Below, one piece after another: positions 8,324 through 16,429 of a stretch of 64,000 nt of DNA. Made by a program: the position numbers and the translations under genes. The notes beneath the pieces were generated by a model. That model had not been told where the DNA came from. It worked only from the letters and a program-made list of their open reading frames with translations, and did not search any database. Origin of the DNA: Sphingobium aromaticiconvertens (lineage in GTDB: Bacteria > Pseudomonadota > Alphaproteobacteria > Sphingomonadales > Sphingomonadaceae); NCBI RefSeq assembly GCF_037154075.1, contig NZ_JBANRJ010000002.1:1-64000 (forward strand), read 5' to 3'. The first letter of the stretch is position 1; the number at the start of each line of letters is the position of its first letter.

Positions 8324-8469
8324 GCGTACATCGAATCCGGATAGCGGAGTTCGAACTTGCACGGCGGTTTTTCATCTATCGTCGCGCCAAGGGATTGCTG
8401 CCGGCCCCTGCGCGCGAACTTGTGCGGCATCTTCCCATGGTCGGCCGAGATCAAATACAGCAGTCTTGA
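8324..8469 (+). pseudogene. LysR-type regulator, C-terminal fragment
   Basis: Immediately beyond the IS3 end a plus-strand frame reads IRIAEFELARRFFIYRRAKG then LLPAPARELVRHL. This resembles the last beta-strand and helix of the LysR effector-binding domain. The rest of the gene is missing. A LysR regulator here would fit an aromatic cluster. Identification rests on a short stretch and is tentative. Confidence 0.4.
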
Positions 8470-8547
8470 TGCCTAGGCTGACCGGGGAGCCGGTTTCGAT
8501 CAATGCAGTTAGTGATCGGCCGGCCCCTCGTCAGCGACCGGCTGATC

Positions 8548-8577
8548 GGAACGGGGGCGCACGAAGCGCCTCCGTTC
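8548..8577. terminator. Possible bidirectional hairpin after the EthD-like gene
   Basis: A strong inverted repeat (GGAACGGGGGCGC, ACGAA loop, GCGCCTCCGTTC) lies 5 bases after the stop of the minus-strand EthD-like gene. There is no long T run on either strand, so intrinsic termination is uncertain. It could instead protect the 3' end of the transcript. Confidence 0.35.
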
Positions 8578-8581
8578 GGGT

Positions 8582-9289
8582 TTACATGCGGATGCGTCCG
8601 CCCACTACTACGATCGAGAGGCACTCGCCGATATCCACCAGCTTCTTCTCGCCGTCTGCCAAGCCCTGACGAACGAGCGCATCAGCATCAGCGAATGAAT
8701 CGAAGAACGTGGCGGCGACGCCATCGAAGTCCTGAGGCGGCATGATCGCTGTAGGATGCCCCTCCGTGGGGATATTGTGGATGCGCTTCTTGGCCAGAGC
8801 GCGATAGGCATCGTTGCTGGCCAGCGAACGACCATAATCGGCCCATTGGACCTGGAATTCCTCCGGCGTCATGTCCCGACGACGACGCACGTAGTCGAAC
8901 GTCTTGTGCGTCAGTTCCTCGCTGGTTGAAGAGAACTGCTCTTCCTCATCAAGAAAGACGAGAAGAGCACGCGTCAGGTCGTTGAAGTTCTCTTCGTCGG
9001 GCCGGATAGTCGAAAGATATCCCTCATCCTCCATGATATTCATCATGCGGGTCAAATTATCGAAGCACAGTTCCACCACGGAATCACGGGTCTTATCATG
9101 GCGGTACAGCGTTGCGATATCAACGTTGTCCTCAGGCAGCATCGTCCGGTTTTGCGTGGCGTGCAGGATGTTCGCCGCGATCGCAGGCAGTGAAGTTGCC
9201 ATGGGCGCATGGACATTGGCCATGTAGTGGAAAAACTCCGGGCGGCTCAGCGTGGGCCGGCGGCAGGATGCAATCATCGCCTTCAACAT
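8582..9289 (-). CDS. EthD-like dimeric alpha/beta-barrel protein
   Basis: This 235-residue protein contains two weakly similar halves of the EthD/ferredoxin-like fold: RRPTLSRPEFFHYMANVHAP near 10-30 and RRRRDMTPEEFQVQWADYG near 135-155, both with the R-x-x-x-T/S-x-x-E-F pattern. EthD-fold proteins act as ring-modifying dehydratases, decarboxylases or accessory proteins in oxidative pathways. It is the last gene of the minus-strand operon starting at 15010 and follows the CocE-type hydrolase by 24 bases. Function unknown; the double-domain form and context suggest an isomerase or dehydratase step. Confidence 0.7.
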   Translation of the reverse strand: MLKAMIASCRRPTLSRPEFFHYMANVHAPMATSLPAIAANILHATQNRTMLPEDNVDIATLYRHDKTRDSVVELCFDNLTRMMNIMEDEGYLSTIRPDEENFNDLTRALLVFLDEEEQFSSTSEELTHKTFDYVRRRRDMTPEEFQVQWADYGRSLASNDAYRALAKKRIHNIPTEGHPTAIMPPQDFDGVAATFFDSFADADALVRQGLADGEKKLVDIGECLSIVVVGGRIRM

Positions 9290-9313
9290 TTATCGTCTCC
9301 TAAATTAAGCTAT

Positions 9314-10999
9314 TCAAGCCTTTGGGATTATTGGCAGCAGGATGTGGGAGTCATATTCCCCCCCGCTATGCACGATATGCGTACCGGCGTTGCGGGTCTT
9401 GAGGTGCGAATTGCTCGCGGGGTCGTCCAGATAACGGTAGATGTCCTTCCCCTTGATGACGACGCGCAGCGTCTCACCGGCGCGGAACAGCGTGGAGGAC
9501 GGCCAAACTCCGATTTCCACCGGCACGATCTCCCCGGGCACGAGGCGCTGTTCGCTTTGATGGCGATGAAAAGGTTCAGCCTCGGTCGACCGTTCGGGAT
9601 CAAGTTCGCGGTGGCTTGCGCGCAGCCAGCCAAGCGCGACGGGGCCATCCACATGCGTGGCGAAGAACGGGAAGCCCACCGGATCGCCCGCCTTGTCCAG
9701 CTTCTGGACCGCCACGAACAAGTCCATGTCGTCCGACCCATCGGCCTCGACCCACAGCTTGAGCTTCATCGGCCCGGTAACCTCGGTGTCCTGCGCGAAC
9801 TTGTGGTCGAAGGTCAGCGGCGTGTCACCATCGGCGGCATAGCGCGCGTCCCCCGCCGTGGCGGGCTTTTCACCAACCAGCGTGCGTGCAGCGGTGTCCA
9901 GATACATCGGCGTCCACGCGGTACGCGCCAGCGGCCATTCGCGTTCTTCCCGCGTTTCACCGACATAGGCGCTTTCACGAACCTCGATGGTGATCAGCGG
10001 TTGATCGGTGAAGCGGTCCTCCCGACCCAGCAGGAAACGATCGAAGAAGGCCCGCTGCAACTCGACATTTTCGGGCGCGTAGTACTGCTCCCACTTCTTG
10101 CGGCCATGCACGCGCAGCCACTTGTCCTTTGAGGCGATATTGCGCCACGCGTTGATCGTGCCCTTGGTATGCAGCCCCTGATCCGACCAGCTCGCGCCGA
10201 CCAGGGCGGGAACCTGCACCGACTTGATGTCGGGGTTTTTGAACTTCCAGAACCCGTCGTCGAAGGGATGCGCGTCGAAGTTCGCGTTCATGTCCTCGGC
10301 GGTCTTGTTTGGCCAGCGCATGACCTGATCGATCAGTGCGGTGTGGCCGGTCTCGCGCATGCCGCCGTGATAGGCGAATTCGCGATAGCCATCGGACCAT
10401 GCCTCCCAGGGAATGATCGCGGCCAGATGCGGTGGCTGCAACCCGGCGATCTGCCAGCAGACCACGCCCGGGTAGGAAACGCCGATGTAGCCGACCTTGC
10501 CGTTGCTCCACGACTGGACACCCGCCCATTCGCAAAGGTCGTACATGTCGCTGCGCTCGACATCGCCGAAATTGTAATAGATGCCCTCGTTGTTCCATGT
10601 GCCGCGCGGATCCGGGTAGATGACGGCATAGCCATGTTGCGTCCAGTACGCGGGATCGGGCGCTTCCCAGCCGGTGTGGTCCGAAATCAGGCCCGGCGCG
10701 ACGTTCATAGCTTCGGGCAATTTGGAATTGGTCGCGTGCTTGCCGAATGCCGCCCAGCAAACGATCACGCCCAGTTCCGCGTCGTCGGCAGCGTCGGCGG
10801 GCAAATAGACATCCGCATAGAGCTTGACGCCATCGCGCATCGGCACCGACACATCGCGGAGGATGCGCATCCCATCGACCCGCTCTTCGCGCGGGTTCGG
10901 CGGATCACAGGCCTTGTTGCCATAACCGACAGTAATCTTGGGACCGTTGTCGGCGTGACGGGTCAGCAATTCCGCCGTCGTGAATGCGCCTTCGCTCAT
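9314..10999 (-). CDS. CocE/NonD-family serine hydrolase
   Basis: This 561-residue protein is a peptidase S15 / X-Pro dipeptidyl-peptidase-type hydrolase. The N-terminal alpha/beta domain has VPMRDGVKLYADVYLPAD near residue 52, PDPRGTWNNEG, and the nucleophile motif GVSYPG near 175. The C-terminal jelly-roll domain is typical of cocaine esterase CocE. The family hydrolyses esters, amides and acylated compounds. No signal peptide is visible, so it is cytoplasmic. Within a catabolic operon it may release an aromatic acid or alcohol from an ester. It lies between the beta-keto acid cleavage enzyme and the EthD-like gene. Confidence 0.8.
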   Translation of the reverse strand: MSEGAFTTAELLTRHADNGPKITVGYGNKACDPPNPREERVDGMRILRDVSVPMRDGVKLYADVYLPADAADDAELGVIVCWAAFGKHATNSKLPEAMNVAPGLISDHTGWEAPDPAYWTQHGYAVIYPDPRGTWNNEGIYYNFGDVERSDMYDLCEWAGVQSWSNGKVGYIGVSYPGVVCWQIAGLQPPHLAAIIPWEAWSDGYREFAYHGGMRETGHTALIDQVMRWPNKTAEDMNANFDAHPFDDGFWKFKNPDIKSVQVPALVGASWSDQGLHTKGTINAWRNIASKDKWLRVHGRKKWEQYYAPENVELQRAFFDRFLLGREDRFTDQPLITIEVRESAYVGETREEREWPLARTAWTPMYLDTAARTLVGEKPATAGDARYAADGDTPLTFDHKFAQDTEVTGPMKLKLWVEADGSDDMDLFVAVQKLDKAGDPVGFPFFATHVDGPVALGWLRASHRELDPERSTEAEPFHRHQSEQRLVPGEIVPVEIGVWPSSTLFRAGETLRVVIKGKDIYRYLDDPASNSHLKTRNAGTHIVHSGGEYDSHILLPIIPKA

Positions 11000-11027
11000 G
11001 ATCTTCTCCTAACGAAACTTTTATTGT

Positions 11028-11969
11028 TCAGAAATTGACCCCATCACCGCCCTTGAGGCCGAGCATCTCGCGCGCCTCGTCGGGGGTGGCCGGCTCCAGC
11101 CCCATTTCGGCCAGGATGCGTTTGGCCTTCTGCACCTGCTGCGCGTTCGACACGGCAAGCTTCCCTCGCTCGATAAACAGGCTGTCTTCCAGTCCGACAC
11201 GCACGTTTCCGCCCAGCAGTGCCGCCTGGGTAATGAAGGGCATCTGGTAACGCCCCGCCGCCAGTACCGACCACTGATAGCTGTCGCGCCCGAACAGACG
11301 GTCTGCCGTCCCCTTCATGAAGACCAGGTTTTCAAGATCGGCGCCGATGCCGCCCAGAATGCCGAAGATCATCTGAACGAAAAACGGCGGCTTCACCAAT
11401 CCCCGATCCAGAAAATAGGCGAGGTTGTAGAGATGCCCGACATCATAGCATTCATGTTCGAACCGGGTGCCGTGATCGGCCAGAAGCTCGTAGTTGCGGC
11501 GGATGTCGGCGAAGGTGTTGCGGAAGATGAACTTCTCGGAGTCGAGGATGTACTGGTTTTCCCATGGAAATTTCCAATTCTCCACCTTGCGCCCCATGTC
11601 GTGGAACGCGAAGTTTATGGATCCCATGTTGAGCGAACACATTTCGGGCGAGAATGCGAGCGCGCCGGCCAGGCGGTCCTCCGGCGTCATGTCGGGGCTG
11701 CCGCCGGTGGTCAGGTTGATGACCGCGTCGGTGCCCTGCTTGATGACCGGCAGGAACTGGCGATAGACATCGGGGCTGCCGGTCGGCGCGCCGGTTTCGG
11801 GATCGCGCGCGTGGATGTGCAGGATCGCGGCGCCAGCCTCGGCAGCCTCGATGGCCTGTCGCGCCAGATCGGCAGGCGTGTAGGGCAGCGCGTCCGACAA
11901 GGTCGGGGTGTGGATTCCGCCCGTGATGGCACAGGTGATAATGACTTTGTTTGACGCCATGATGCTCAA
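11028..11969 (-). CDS. Beta-keto acid cleavage enzyme (BKACE family)
   Basis: This protein of about 310 residues belongs to the 3-keto-5-aminohexanoate cleavage enzyme family, Zn-dependent TIM-barrels that split a beta-keto acid with acetyl-CoA to give acetoacetate and a new acyl-CoA. It has the N-terminal strand VIITCAITGGIHTP, the zinc motif HIHARDPETG and CSLNMGSINF. Family members with known substrates include beta-ketoadipate-active enzymes, so it could process 3-oxoadipate made in this window; that is inference. The start may be TTG at 11969 (AGGGA well spaced) or ATG at 11960. Confidence 0.85.
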   Translation of the reverse strand: MSIMASNKVIITCAITGGIHTPTLSDALPYTPADLARQAIEAAEAGAAILHIHARDPETGAPTGSPDVYRQFLPVIKQGTDAVINLTTGGSPDMTPEDRLAGALAFSPEMCSLNMGSINFAFHDMGRKVENWKFPWENQYILDSEKFIFRNTFADIRRNYELLADHGTRFEHECYDVGHLYNLAYFLDRGLVKPPFFVQMIFGILGGIGADLENLVFMKGTADRLFGRDSYQWSVLAAGRYQMPFITQAALLGGNVRVGLEDSLFIERGKLAVSNAQQVQKAKRILAEMGLEPATPDEAREMLGLKGGDGVNF

Positions 11970-12003
11970 CTAATCCCTGAAAATGTTGCCCCGGCAAGGC
12001 CGT

Positions 12004-12909
12004 TCATGTTCCCACGCTCCGCGCATCGAGCAGATGGCGTACAAGCCGTGCGCGCACCGCCTGGATCGCCTCGGGACTCCATGTTCGGAATCCCTCGCCA
12101 CTCTTGAACCCCAGCCTGCCTTCCGCGACCTGCTGTTCGAGAAATTCGTGCGGCCGGTCGTGCCGGTCGAGTTCGGGCATGATCGTGCGATGGATATCGA
12201 GCGTCAGGTCCAGACCGACCAGATCGGCATTCTCCAGCGGCCCCAGCACCGGAAGGCGCAGGCCGAAGCTGTGCTTAACGCAATCGTCCAGCGTGGCGGC
12301 ATCGCAAATACCCTCTGCGACCATCGCGATCGCTTCGCGCCACAGCGCATGCTGCAAACGGTTGGCGACAAAGCCGGGCAAATCCTTGCGAATATGGGCC
12401 GGCCTTTTCCCGACGGAGGCGAGGAGCTCCATTGTCCGGGCGACTGTTTCCTCACTCGTGCCCGGGGCCTGGATCACCTCGACCAGCGGCACCAGCGTCG
12501 CCGGATTCCACCAGTGCGTCCCGACGATCCGGTGCGCCGTCGGCAACCCTTCGGCAATCGCGCCGCATGGAATGACGGAGCTATTACTGGCGAGGATCGC
12601 ATCCGCCGGCGCCGCCTCAACAAGCTGCGCGAAGATGGCGCGCTTGAGCGGCAGCTTCTCAGGGGCGGCCTCCGTAACGAAGCCGGCGTCCGCTACGGCC
12701 TCGGCCAGATGCTCCACGGGCGTAACACGCTCTGCAAACGTCGGATCGTCGCCGAGCTGCGCCAGCCCCTGGCGCACCCGTTCGACCAGCGTACCGCGCG
12801 CGGCAGCGTCCGGTTCATGGACCGTCACCGCATGGCCAGCTGCGGCGAAAACCTGCGCGATGCCGGCTCCCATCAACCCGCCGCCGATGATCCCGATGCG
12901 CATCATCAT
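12004..12909 (-). CDS. 3-hydroxyacyl-CoA dehydrogenase-family NAD-dependent dehydrogenase
   Basis: This 301-residue protein has the Rossmann motif IGIIGGGLMGAGIAQVFAAA at the N-terminus, SNSSVIP near 116, THWWNPATLVPLVEVI near 140 and the C-terminal helical domain (DLPGFVANRLQHALWREA). The form with THWWNP resembles L-carnitine/lambda-crystallin-type dehydrogenases as well as 3-hydroxybutyryl-CoA dehydrogenase. It oxidises a beta-hydroxy acid or acyl-CoA. Its ATG overlaps the SDR stop as ATGA. The position next to the beta-keto acid cleavage enzyme suggests that it makes the beta-keto acid which that enzyme then cleaves. Confidence 0.85.
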   Translation of the reverse strand: MMMRIGIIGGGLMGAGIAQVFAAAGHAVTVHEPDAAARGTLVERVRQGLAQLGDDPTFAERVTPVEHLAEAVADAGFVTEAAPEKLPLKRAIFAQLVEAAPADAILASNSSVIPCGAIAEGLPTAHRIVGTHWWNPATLVPLVEVIQAPGTSEETVARTMELLASVGKRPAHIRKDLPGFVANRLQHALWREAIAMVAEGICDAATLDDCVKHSFGLRLPVLGPLENADLVGLDLTLDIHRTIMPELDRHDRPHEFLEQQVAEGRLGFKSGEGFRTWSPEAIQAVRARLVRHLLDARSVGT

Positions 12910-13706
12910 CCCGCCGTATAGCCGCCATCGGCGTAGACGATGTGGCCCGTGTGGAAATCGGACGCCCTGGAGCAAAGGAAAAGCAGCGGCCCCGCAAGGT
13001 CCTCCGGCTCGCCGAGGCGGCCGATCGGCACGCGGGCAAGGAAACCGTTGCGCACGTTCGTGGCGTTGTCGTTATCCTCGAACATCCAGGCCGTGACCGG
13101 AGAACGGAATACCGTTGGCGCGATCGCGTTGACGGTAATCCCGTACTTGCCCCATTCGCAGCCCAGCGCCTTGGTCATGCCGTCGATCGCCGATTTGGAG
13201 GTGCAATAGGCCGAATATCCCGCCGGATGGCCAAGCTTGCCGCGCGCCGACGAGGTAAATACCACCTTCCCGCCCCTGCCCTGCTCGATCATCCGTTTTC
13301 CCGCCGCGCGCGCCATCAACCAGGCGCCATCGACATTCGCCGTCATTACCTTCTGGAAACGATCCGGCGCCATATCGACGATCGGCGAGACATCATTCAT
13401 CCCCGAGGCGATCACGAGGATATCGACGCTGCCATAAGCTTCGACTGCGGCCGCGACGATCGCATCGCAGTCTGTCTCGGTATTCGGGCGGCGGTTGACC
13501 GGAACCGCTTCGATTCCGGCCTCGGCCAGTTCAGCAGTCAATGTCGCGAGTCCGTCCTTGCTGCCGGCCGTTACGACCAGCCGGGCACCCGACTTGCCAA
13601 GCGTGGCGCAGACCACCTTTCCGAAGGACCCCGTCGCGCCGACGATGATCGCCGACTTGCCCGCGACATCAAACAGGCTTCCCGTATCGATCCGGGGCAG
13701 GCTCAT
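12906..13706 (-). CDS. SDR-family oxidoreductase (copy 2)
   Basis: This 266-residue short-chain dehydrogenase has GATGSFG near 23-29, catalytic Ser in TSSARGKLGHPAGY and the YSAYCTSK motif. It is a paralogue of the SDR at 1822-2646, sharing IASGMND, VNAIAPTVFRS and the C-terminus YADGGYTAG. Its start overlaps the cupin stop as ATGA and its stop overlaps the next start as ATGA, so it sits in a tightly coupled operon. The two copies in separate operons under similar operators suggest parallel or sequential oxidations of related substrates. Confidence 0.87.
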   Translation of the reverse strand: MSLPRIDTGSLFDVAGKSAIIVGATGSFGKVVCATLGKSGARLVVTAGSKDGLATLTAELAEAGIEAVPVNRRPNTETDCDAIVAAAVEAYGSVDILVIASGMNDVSPIVDMAPDRFQKVMTANVDGAWLMARAAGKRMIEQGRGGKVVFTSSARGKLGHPAGYSAYCTSKSAIDGMTKALGCEWGKYGITVNAIAPTVFRSPVTAWMFEDNDNATNVRNGFLARVPIGRLGEPEDLAGPLLFLCSRASDFHTGHIVYADGGYTAG

Positions 13707-14053
13707 GCTGCTTTCACCGGAGAAGGCATCACTACCAGCATGGTCGCCATAATATTGCCGTCGTTGCGCACGGCACGCGCTTCGCCGCCGGGAATGAAGC
13801 AGCTGTCGAGCTTGCCCAAAACCTGCGTCTCGCCCGAGCCCAGTTCGATCGTCACTTCGCCCTCGATCACGACATAGATCTTCCCCAGCGGTCCTGCGTC
13901 CATTTCGGCGCCGCCACCTGGCAGGAAGTAGGACAGGCCCGTCCAGGCGAAGTCTGCGCCGCTGGCCTCAAGACCCTGCAGGCGAAGCGACCGCATGTCG
14001 TAATGCTTCGGCGCAATATAGGTTTTGGCGTCTGCAAGGCGCACGACTTCCAT
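13703..14053 (-). CDS. Small cupin-domain protein
   Basis: This single-domain cupin of 116 residues has a conserved-looking core: LSYFLPGGGAEMDAGPLGKIYVV... (only GGGAEMDAGPLGKIYVVIEG need be noted) and FIPGGEARAVRN. The canonical His-x-His of motif 1 is absent, so metal binding may be lost or altered. The start at 14053 follows GAGAGGATCGGAC; a longer frame begins upstream without a good site. It lies between the cyclase and SDR genes. It may bind or isomerise an intermediate; the role is unknown. Confidence 0.7.
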   Translation of the reverse strand: MEVVRLADAKTYIAPKHYDMRSLRLQGLEASGADFAWTGLSYFLPGGGAEMDAGPLGKIYVVIEGEVTIELGSGETQVLGKLDSCFIPGGEARAVRNDGNIMATMLVVMPSPVKAA

Positions 14054-14137
14054 GTCCGATCCTCTCGATCTTCGGCTGCCTGCCGGTTTATGCTCCATCG
14101 GCGTGGCAGCCCCAGGGCCGCCACGCGCGAAGAGTGC

Positions 14138-15010
14138 TCAGTCGTTGTCCTTGCCGGTTTCGATCCGGAAATTGCCGGTAGGATCGACAATCGCCACAAG
14201 GCGGACGATGCAGCCATCGCCCTTCTTCCAGCGCCACGGGAAGGCGGCGAAGGTCACGCGCTTGCCGGTTACCTTGTCGATATCGCCACCGACATTCTCG
14301 AACCCGCAGATGCCCGCCGACAGGATCGCGTTGTGGCAGGGTTCCCACTCAGGGAAATCCTCGATCACCTTGCGGCCGGTCAACTGTTCATATTCGATAT
14401 TGACCTGGGGGATGAGGCCATGCGGCGCGCCCGTGCCGTGCGGGCCGATCGCGGTGCCCAGCGGATGGTCGAGCGCCTGGGTGTCCGACCCGCACATCTT
14501 GACCTTCTTCTGCACGAACCACTCGCCCGCTTCCTTGTAGAAGCCCGGCGAGTAGGCGTAATAATGGCGGTTATCGCCGTAATATTTATGCCAGCCGGTG
14601 TTGACGATCACGATGTCGCCTTCTCGGATCTGCGGACGCGCATTCTCCAGGTCTTCCGCCGTGATCACTTCCCATTTCTTCTTGGGGATCGACACCACGA
14701 CACCGGTGCCAAAGAAATAGGGCAACGGCACTTCGTCCATGAACGGCGTGCCCGGGACCACGTGCGCCGGGGCATCGATATGCGTCCCGGAATGCATGAC
14801 GGTAGTGATCTTCTGCGTCAGCACGCCCGATCGGGACATGCCATGCAAGCGCTCGATCTTGACGTCCTCGAAATAGGGCCAGCACGGCTGTCCAAGGCCC
14901 CAAGGGTGCGACAGGTCGTAAAATTCAAGGCCCATGCTGTTGAGCAAATCGGACTCTTTGAACTGGCATAGCGTCTCATCGCGCCAATCGCCTTCTTCCC
15001 ATCCGGGCAT
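14138..15010 (-). CDS. Cyclase-family (kynurenine formamidase-like) metal-dependent hydrolase
   Basis: This 290-residue protein carries the cyclase-family signature HSGTHIDAPAHVV near residues 73-85, whose His and Asp residues bind zinc or manganese in kynurenine formamidase and isatin hydrolase. A further stretch, NTGWHKYYGD, follows the family pattern. The enzymes hydrolyse cyclic amides, lactones or formamides. It is the first gene of the seven-gene minus-strand operon and is divergent from the IclR gene, so it is probably the regulator's main target. The substrate could be a ring-opened or lactone intermediate; that is inference. Confidence 0.82.
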   Translation of the reverse strand: MPGWEEGDWRDETLCQFKESDLLNSMGLEFYDLSHPWGLGQPCWPYFEDVKIERLHGMSRSGVLTQKITTVMHSGTHIDAPAHVVPGTPFMDEVPLPYFFGTGVVVSIPKKKWEVITAEDLENARPQIREGDIVIVNTGWHKYYGDNRHYYAYSPGFYKEAGEWFVQKKVKMCGSDTQALDHPLGTAIGPHGTGAPHGLIPQVNIEYEQLTGRKVIEDFPEWEPCHNAILSAGICGFENVGGDIDKVTGKRVTFAAFPWRWKKGDGCIVRLVAIVDPTGNFRIETGKDND

Positions 15011-15029
15011 TCTACTCTCCTAGCGTGAT

Positions 15030-15070
15030 GTACCGATATATGGTACTTTATGTATGAGAATATGGTATTC
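15030..15070. promoter_or_regulatory. IclR operator region between cyclase and IclR genes
   Basis: GTACCGATATATGGTAC (15030-15046) is an inverted repeat that matches 13 of 15 core bases of the palindrome at 2747-2761. A second small palindrome, GAATATGGTATTC, lies at 15058-15070 and shares the half-site ATATGGTA. The pair lies 20-60 bases upstream of the cyclase start and 60-100 bases upstream of the IclR start. This is the expected position for autoregulation and divergent control. Confidence 0.6.
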
Positions 15071-15130
15071 CAGGCTATGTGGACATGTCAACAGTGGACA
15101 AAGCACAAAGTGAATTGCAGAGAGGCTTCG

Positions 15131-15895
15131 ATGGCAAACAGCGATGAAAAGGGAGGACCGGGCGTCGTAGCGCGCTCGGCGGCGATCATGCGGGCGCTGG
15201 CCAGTTCTCAGGACGGCTTCAGTCTGGGCCAGATAGCCAAGCAGGTCGGAATGGCACGGTCCACTGTACAGCGCCTGGTTTATGCGCTCGAATCCGAGGG
15301 TTTGGTAATGTCCGGTGCCGCTGCAGGGCAGATAACGCTCGGGCCGGAAATCTTGCGACTCGCCTCCTCGATGATGCCGGCTCTGGCGACGCGCGTGCGA
15401 CCGATCATGACCAAGCTTTCGGAGCAGACGCAGGAGACCATCGATCTTGCGACCATTCGCCGTCGTGGCGTCCTATTCATCGACCAGATTCCCGGTCAGC
15501 ACCGACTCGCGGCAGTTTCGCATGTCGGAGACCAGTTTCCGCTTCACTGCTCGTCGGTCGGCAAGGCGTTCCTGGCGCGCATGAAGCGCGCCGAAATTGA
15601 AGCGTTGATCGGAACCAGCTACGAGCGGCGGACGCCGCACACGCTGACCGAAATCGGTCCGCTTCTCGCCAGCCTGGAACAGACCGCGCAAACCGGCTTC
15701 GGCTTTGACGAGGAAGAACATTCCGAAGGCATCTGCGCGATCGGCTTCGTCCTGCGCGATGCATCCAGCCACTGGTACGGGCTCTCCATACCCGTTCCGC
15801 TTCAACGCTATACCGCCACGCGCGATCACCTGACCGCCATGCTGTCGCTTGCGCGCGAAGAACTTGCGCAATCGCTTCGGTCCGACCCCATCTAG
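15131..15895 (+). CDS. IclR-family transcriptional regulator
   Basis: This 254-residue protein has an N-terminal winged helix (SLGQIAKQVGMARSTVQRLVYALESEGLV, spanning about residues 35-65; core AKQVGMARSTVQRL) and the C-terminal IclR effector domain (VGKAFLARM, EEHSEGICAIGFVLRD). The start at 15131 follows AGAGAGG; a longer in-frame extension upstream lacks a site and overlaps the operator. IclR proteins bind aromatic or short acids and act as repressors or activators. It is divergent from the cyclase operon and convergent (4-base overlap) with the MarR gene. Confidence 0.88.
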   Translation: MANSDEKGGPGVVARSAAIMRALASSQDGFSLGQIAKQVGMARSTVQRLVYALESEGLVMSGAAAGQITLGPEILRLASSMMPALATRVRPIMTKLSEQTQETIDLATIRRRGVLFIDQIPGQHRLAAVSHVGDQFPLHCSSVGKAFLARMKRAEIEALIGTSYERRTPHTLTEIGPLLASLEQTAQTGFGFDEEEHSEGICAIGFVLRDASSHWYGLSIPVPLQRYTATRDHLTAMLSLAREELAQSLRSDPI

Positions 15896-16341
15896 ATTTC
15901 GCACCCGTCTGCCAGATATGTCCGCAGTGCGCCGATCATCTCCGTGAACGCCGCGCTTCCGATCCCCTGCCTGGCTTCCGATTCGGCCTGTTCGATCGCA
16001 GCTCGAAACGCCTCCAGCCACTGACGGCCCTCCGCCGTGAACCGGACGATCCTGACCCGCGCATCTTCCGCAGACGTTTCGCGGAACACCAGGCCTATCG
16101 CTTCACACTGCACGACCAGTTCGCCCATCGCCTGTTTCGTCATGGCTGCGCGGCGGGCCAGCTCGGTGATCGCAGTCCCGTCCAGGTCCAGATTGCGTGT
16201 CAGGCCGATATGGCTCGTGCGAACCGCCGTATAGCCCTGCTGATGCAACAGGTCGAACACCCGGCCTTCAAACCGGGCAATGGCCCGATTGAGCAGACGC
16301 CCCATATTCTGCCGCCGCCATGCCTGATCGCCGTCCATCAC
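15892..16341 (-). CDS. MarR-family transcriptional regulator (1)
   Basis: This 149-residue protein has the MarR winged helix: TAITELARRAAMTKQAMGEL as HTH, then a wing with ETSAEDARVRIVRFTAEG. It is divergent from the FAD monooxygenase operon and ends inside the last bases of the IclR gene on the other strand. An inverted repeat (CTTGA-N6-TCAAG) lies between it and the monooxygenase gene. It probably represses the monooxygenase-to-CoA-transferase operon until an aromatic ligand is present. Confidence 0.85.
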   Translation of the reverse strand: MMDGDQAWRRQNMGRLLNRAIARFEGRVFDLLHQQGYTAVRTSHIGLTRNLDLDGTAITELARRAAMTKQAMGELVVQCEAIGLVFRETSAEDARVRIVRFTAEGRQWLEAFRAAIEQAESEARQGIGSAAFTEMIGALRTYLADGCEI

Positions 16342-16380
16342 GATTCAATATTCCTCCGGATCACCAATTTAGTAAGGTGG

Positions 16381-16396
16381 CTTGACTATTTTCAAG
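16381..16396. promoter_or_regulatory. Probable MarR operator before the hydroxyquinol operon
   Basis: CTTGACTATTTTCAAG is an inverted repeat (CTTGA, 6-base spacer, TCAAG). It lies 40 bases upstream of the MarR start and 34 bases upstream of the monooxygenase start. The size and spacing fit a MarR dimer site. It is A+T-rich compared with its surroundings, as expected for a promoter region. Confidence 0.5.
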
Positions 16397-16429
16397 TCTA
16401 ACGTATTTTTGAGGATAAGGAGAGGCGAT

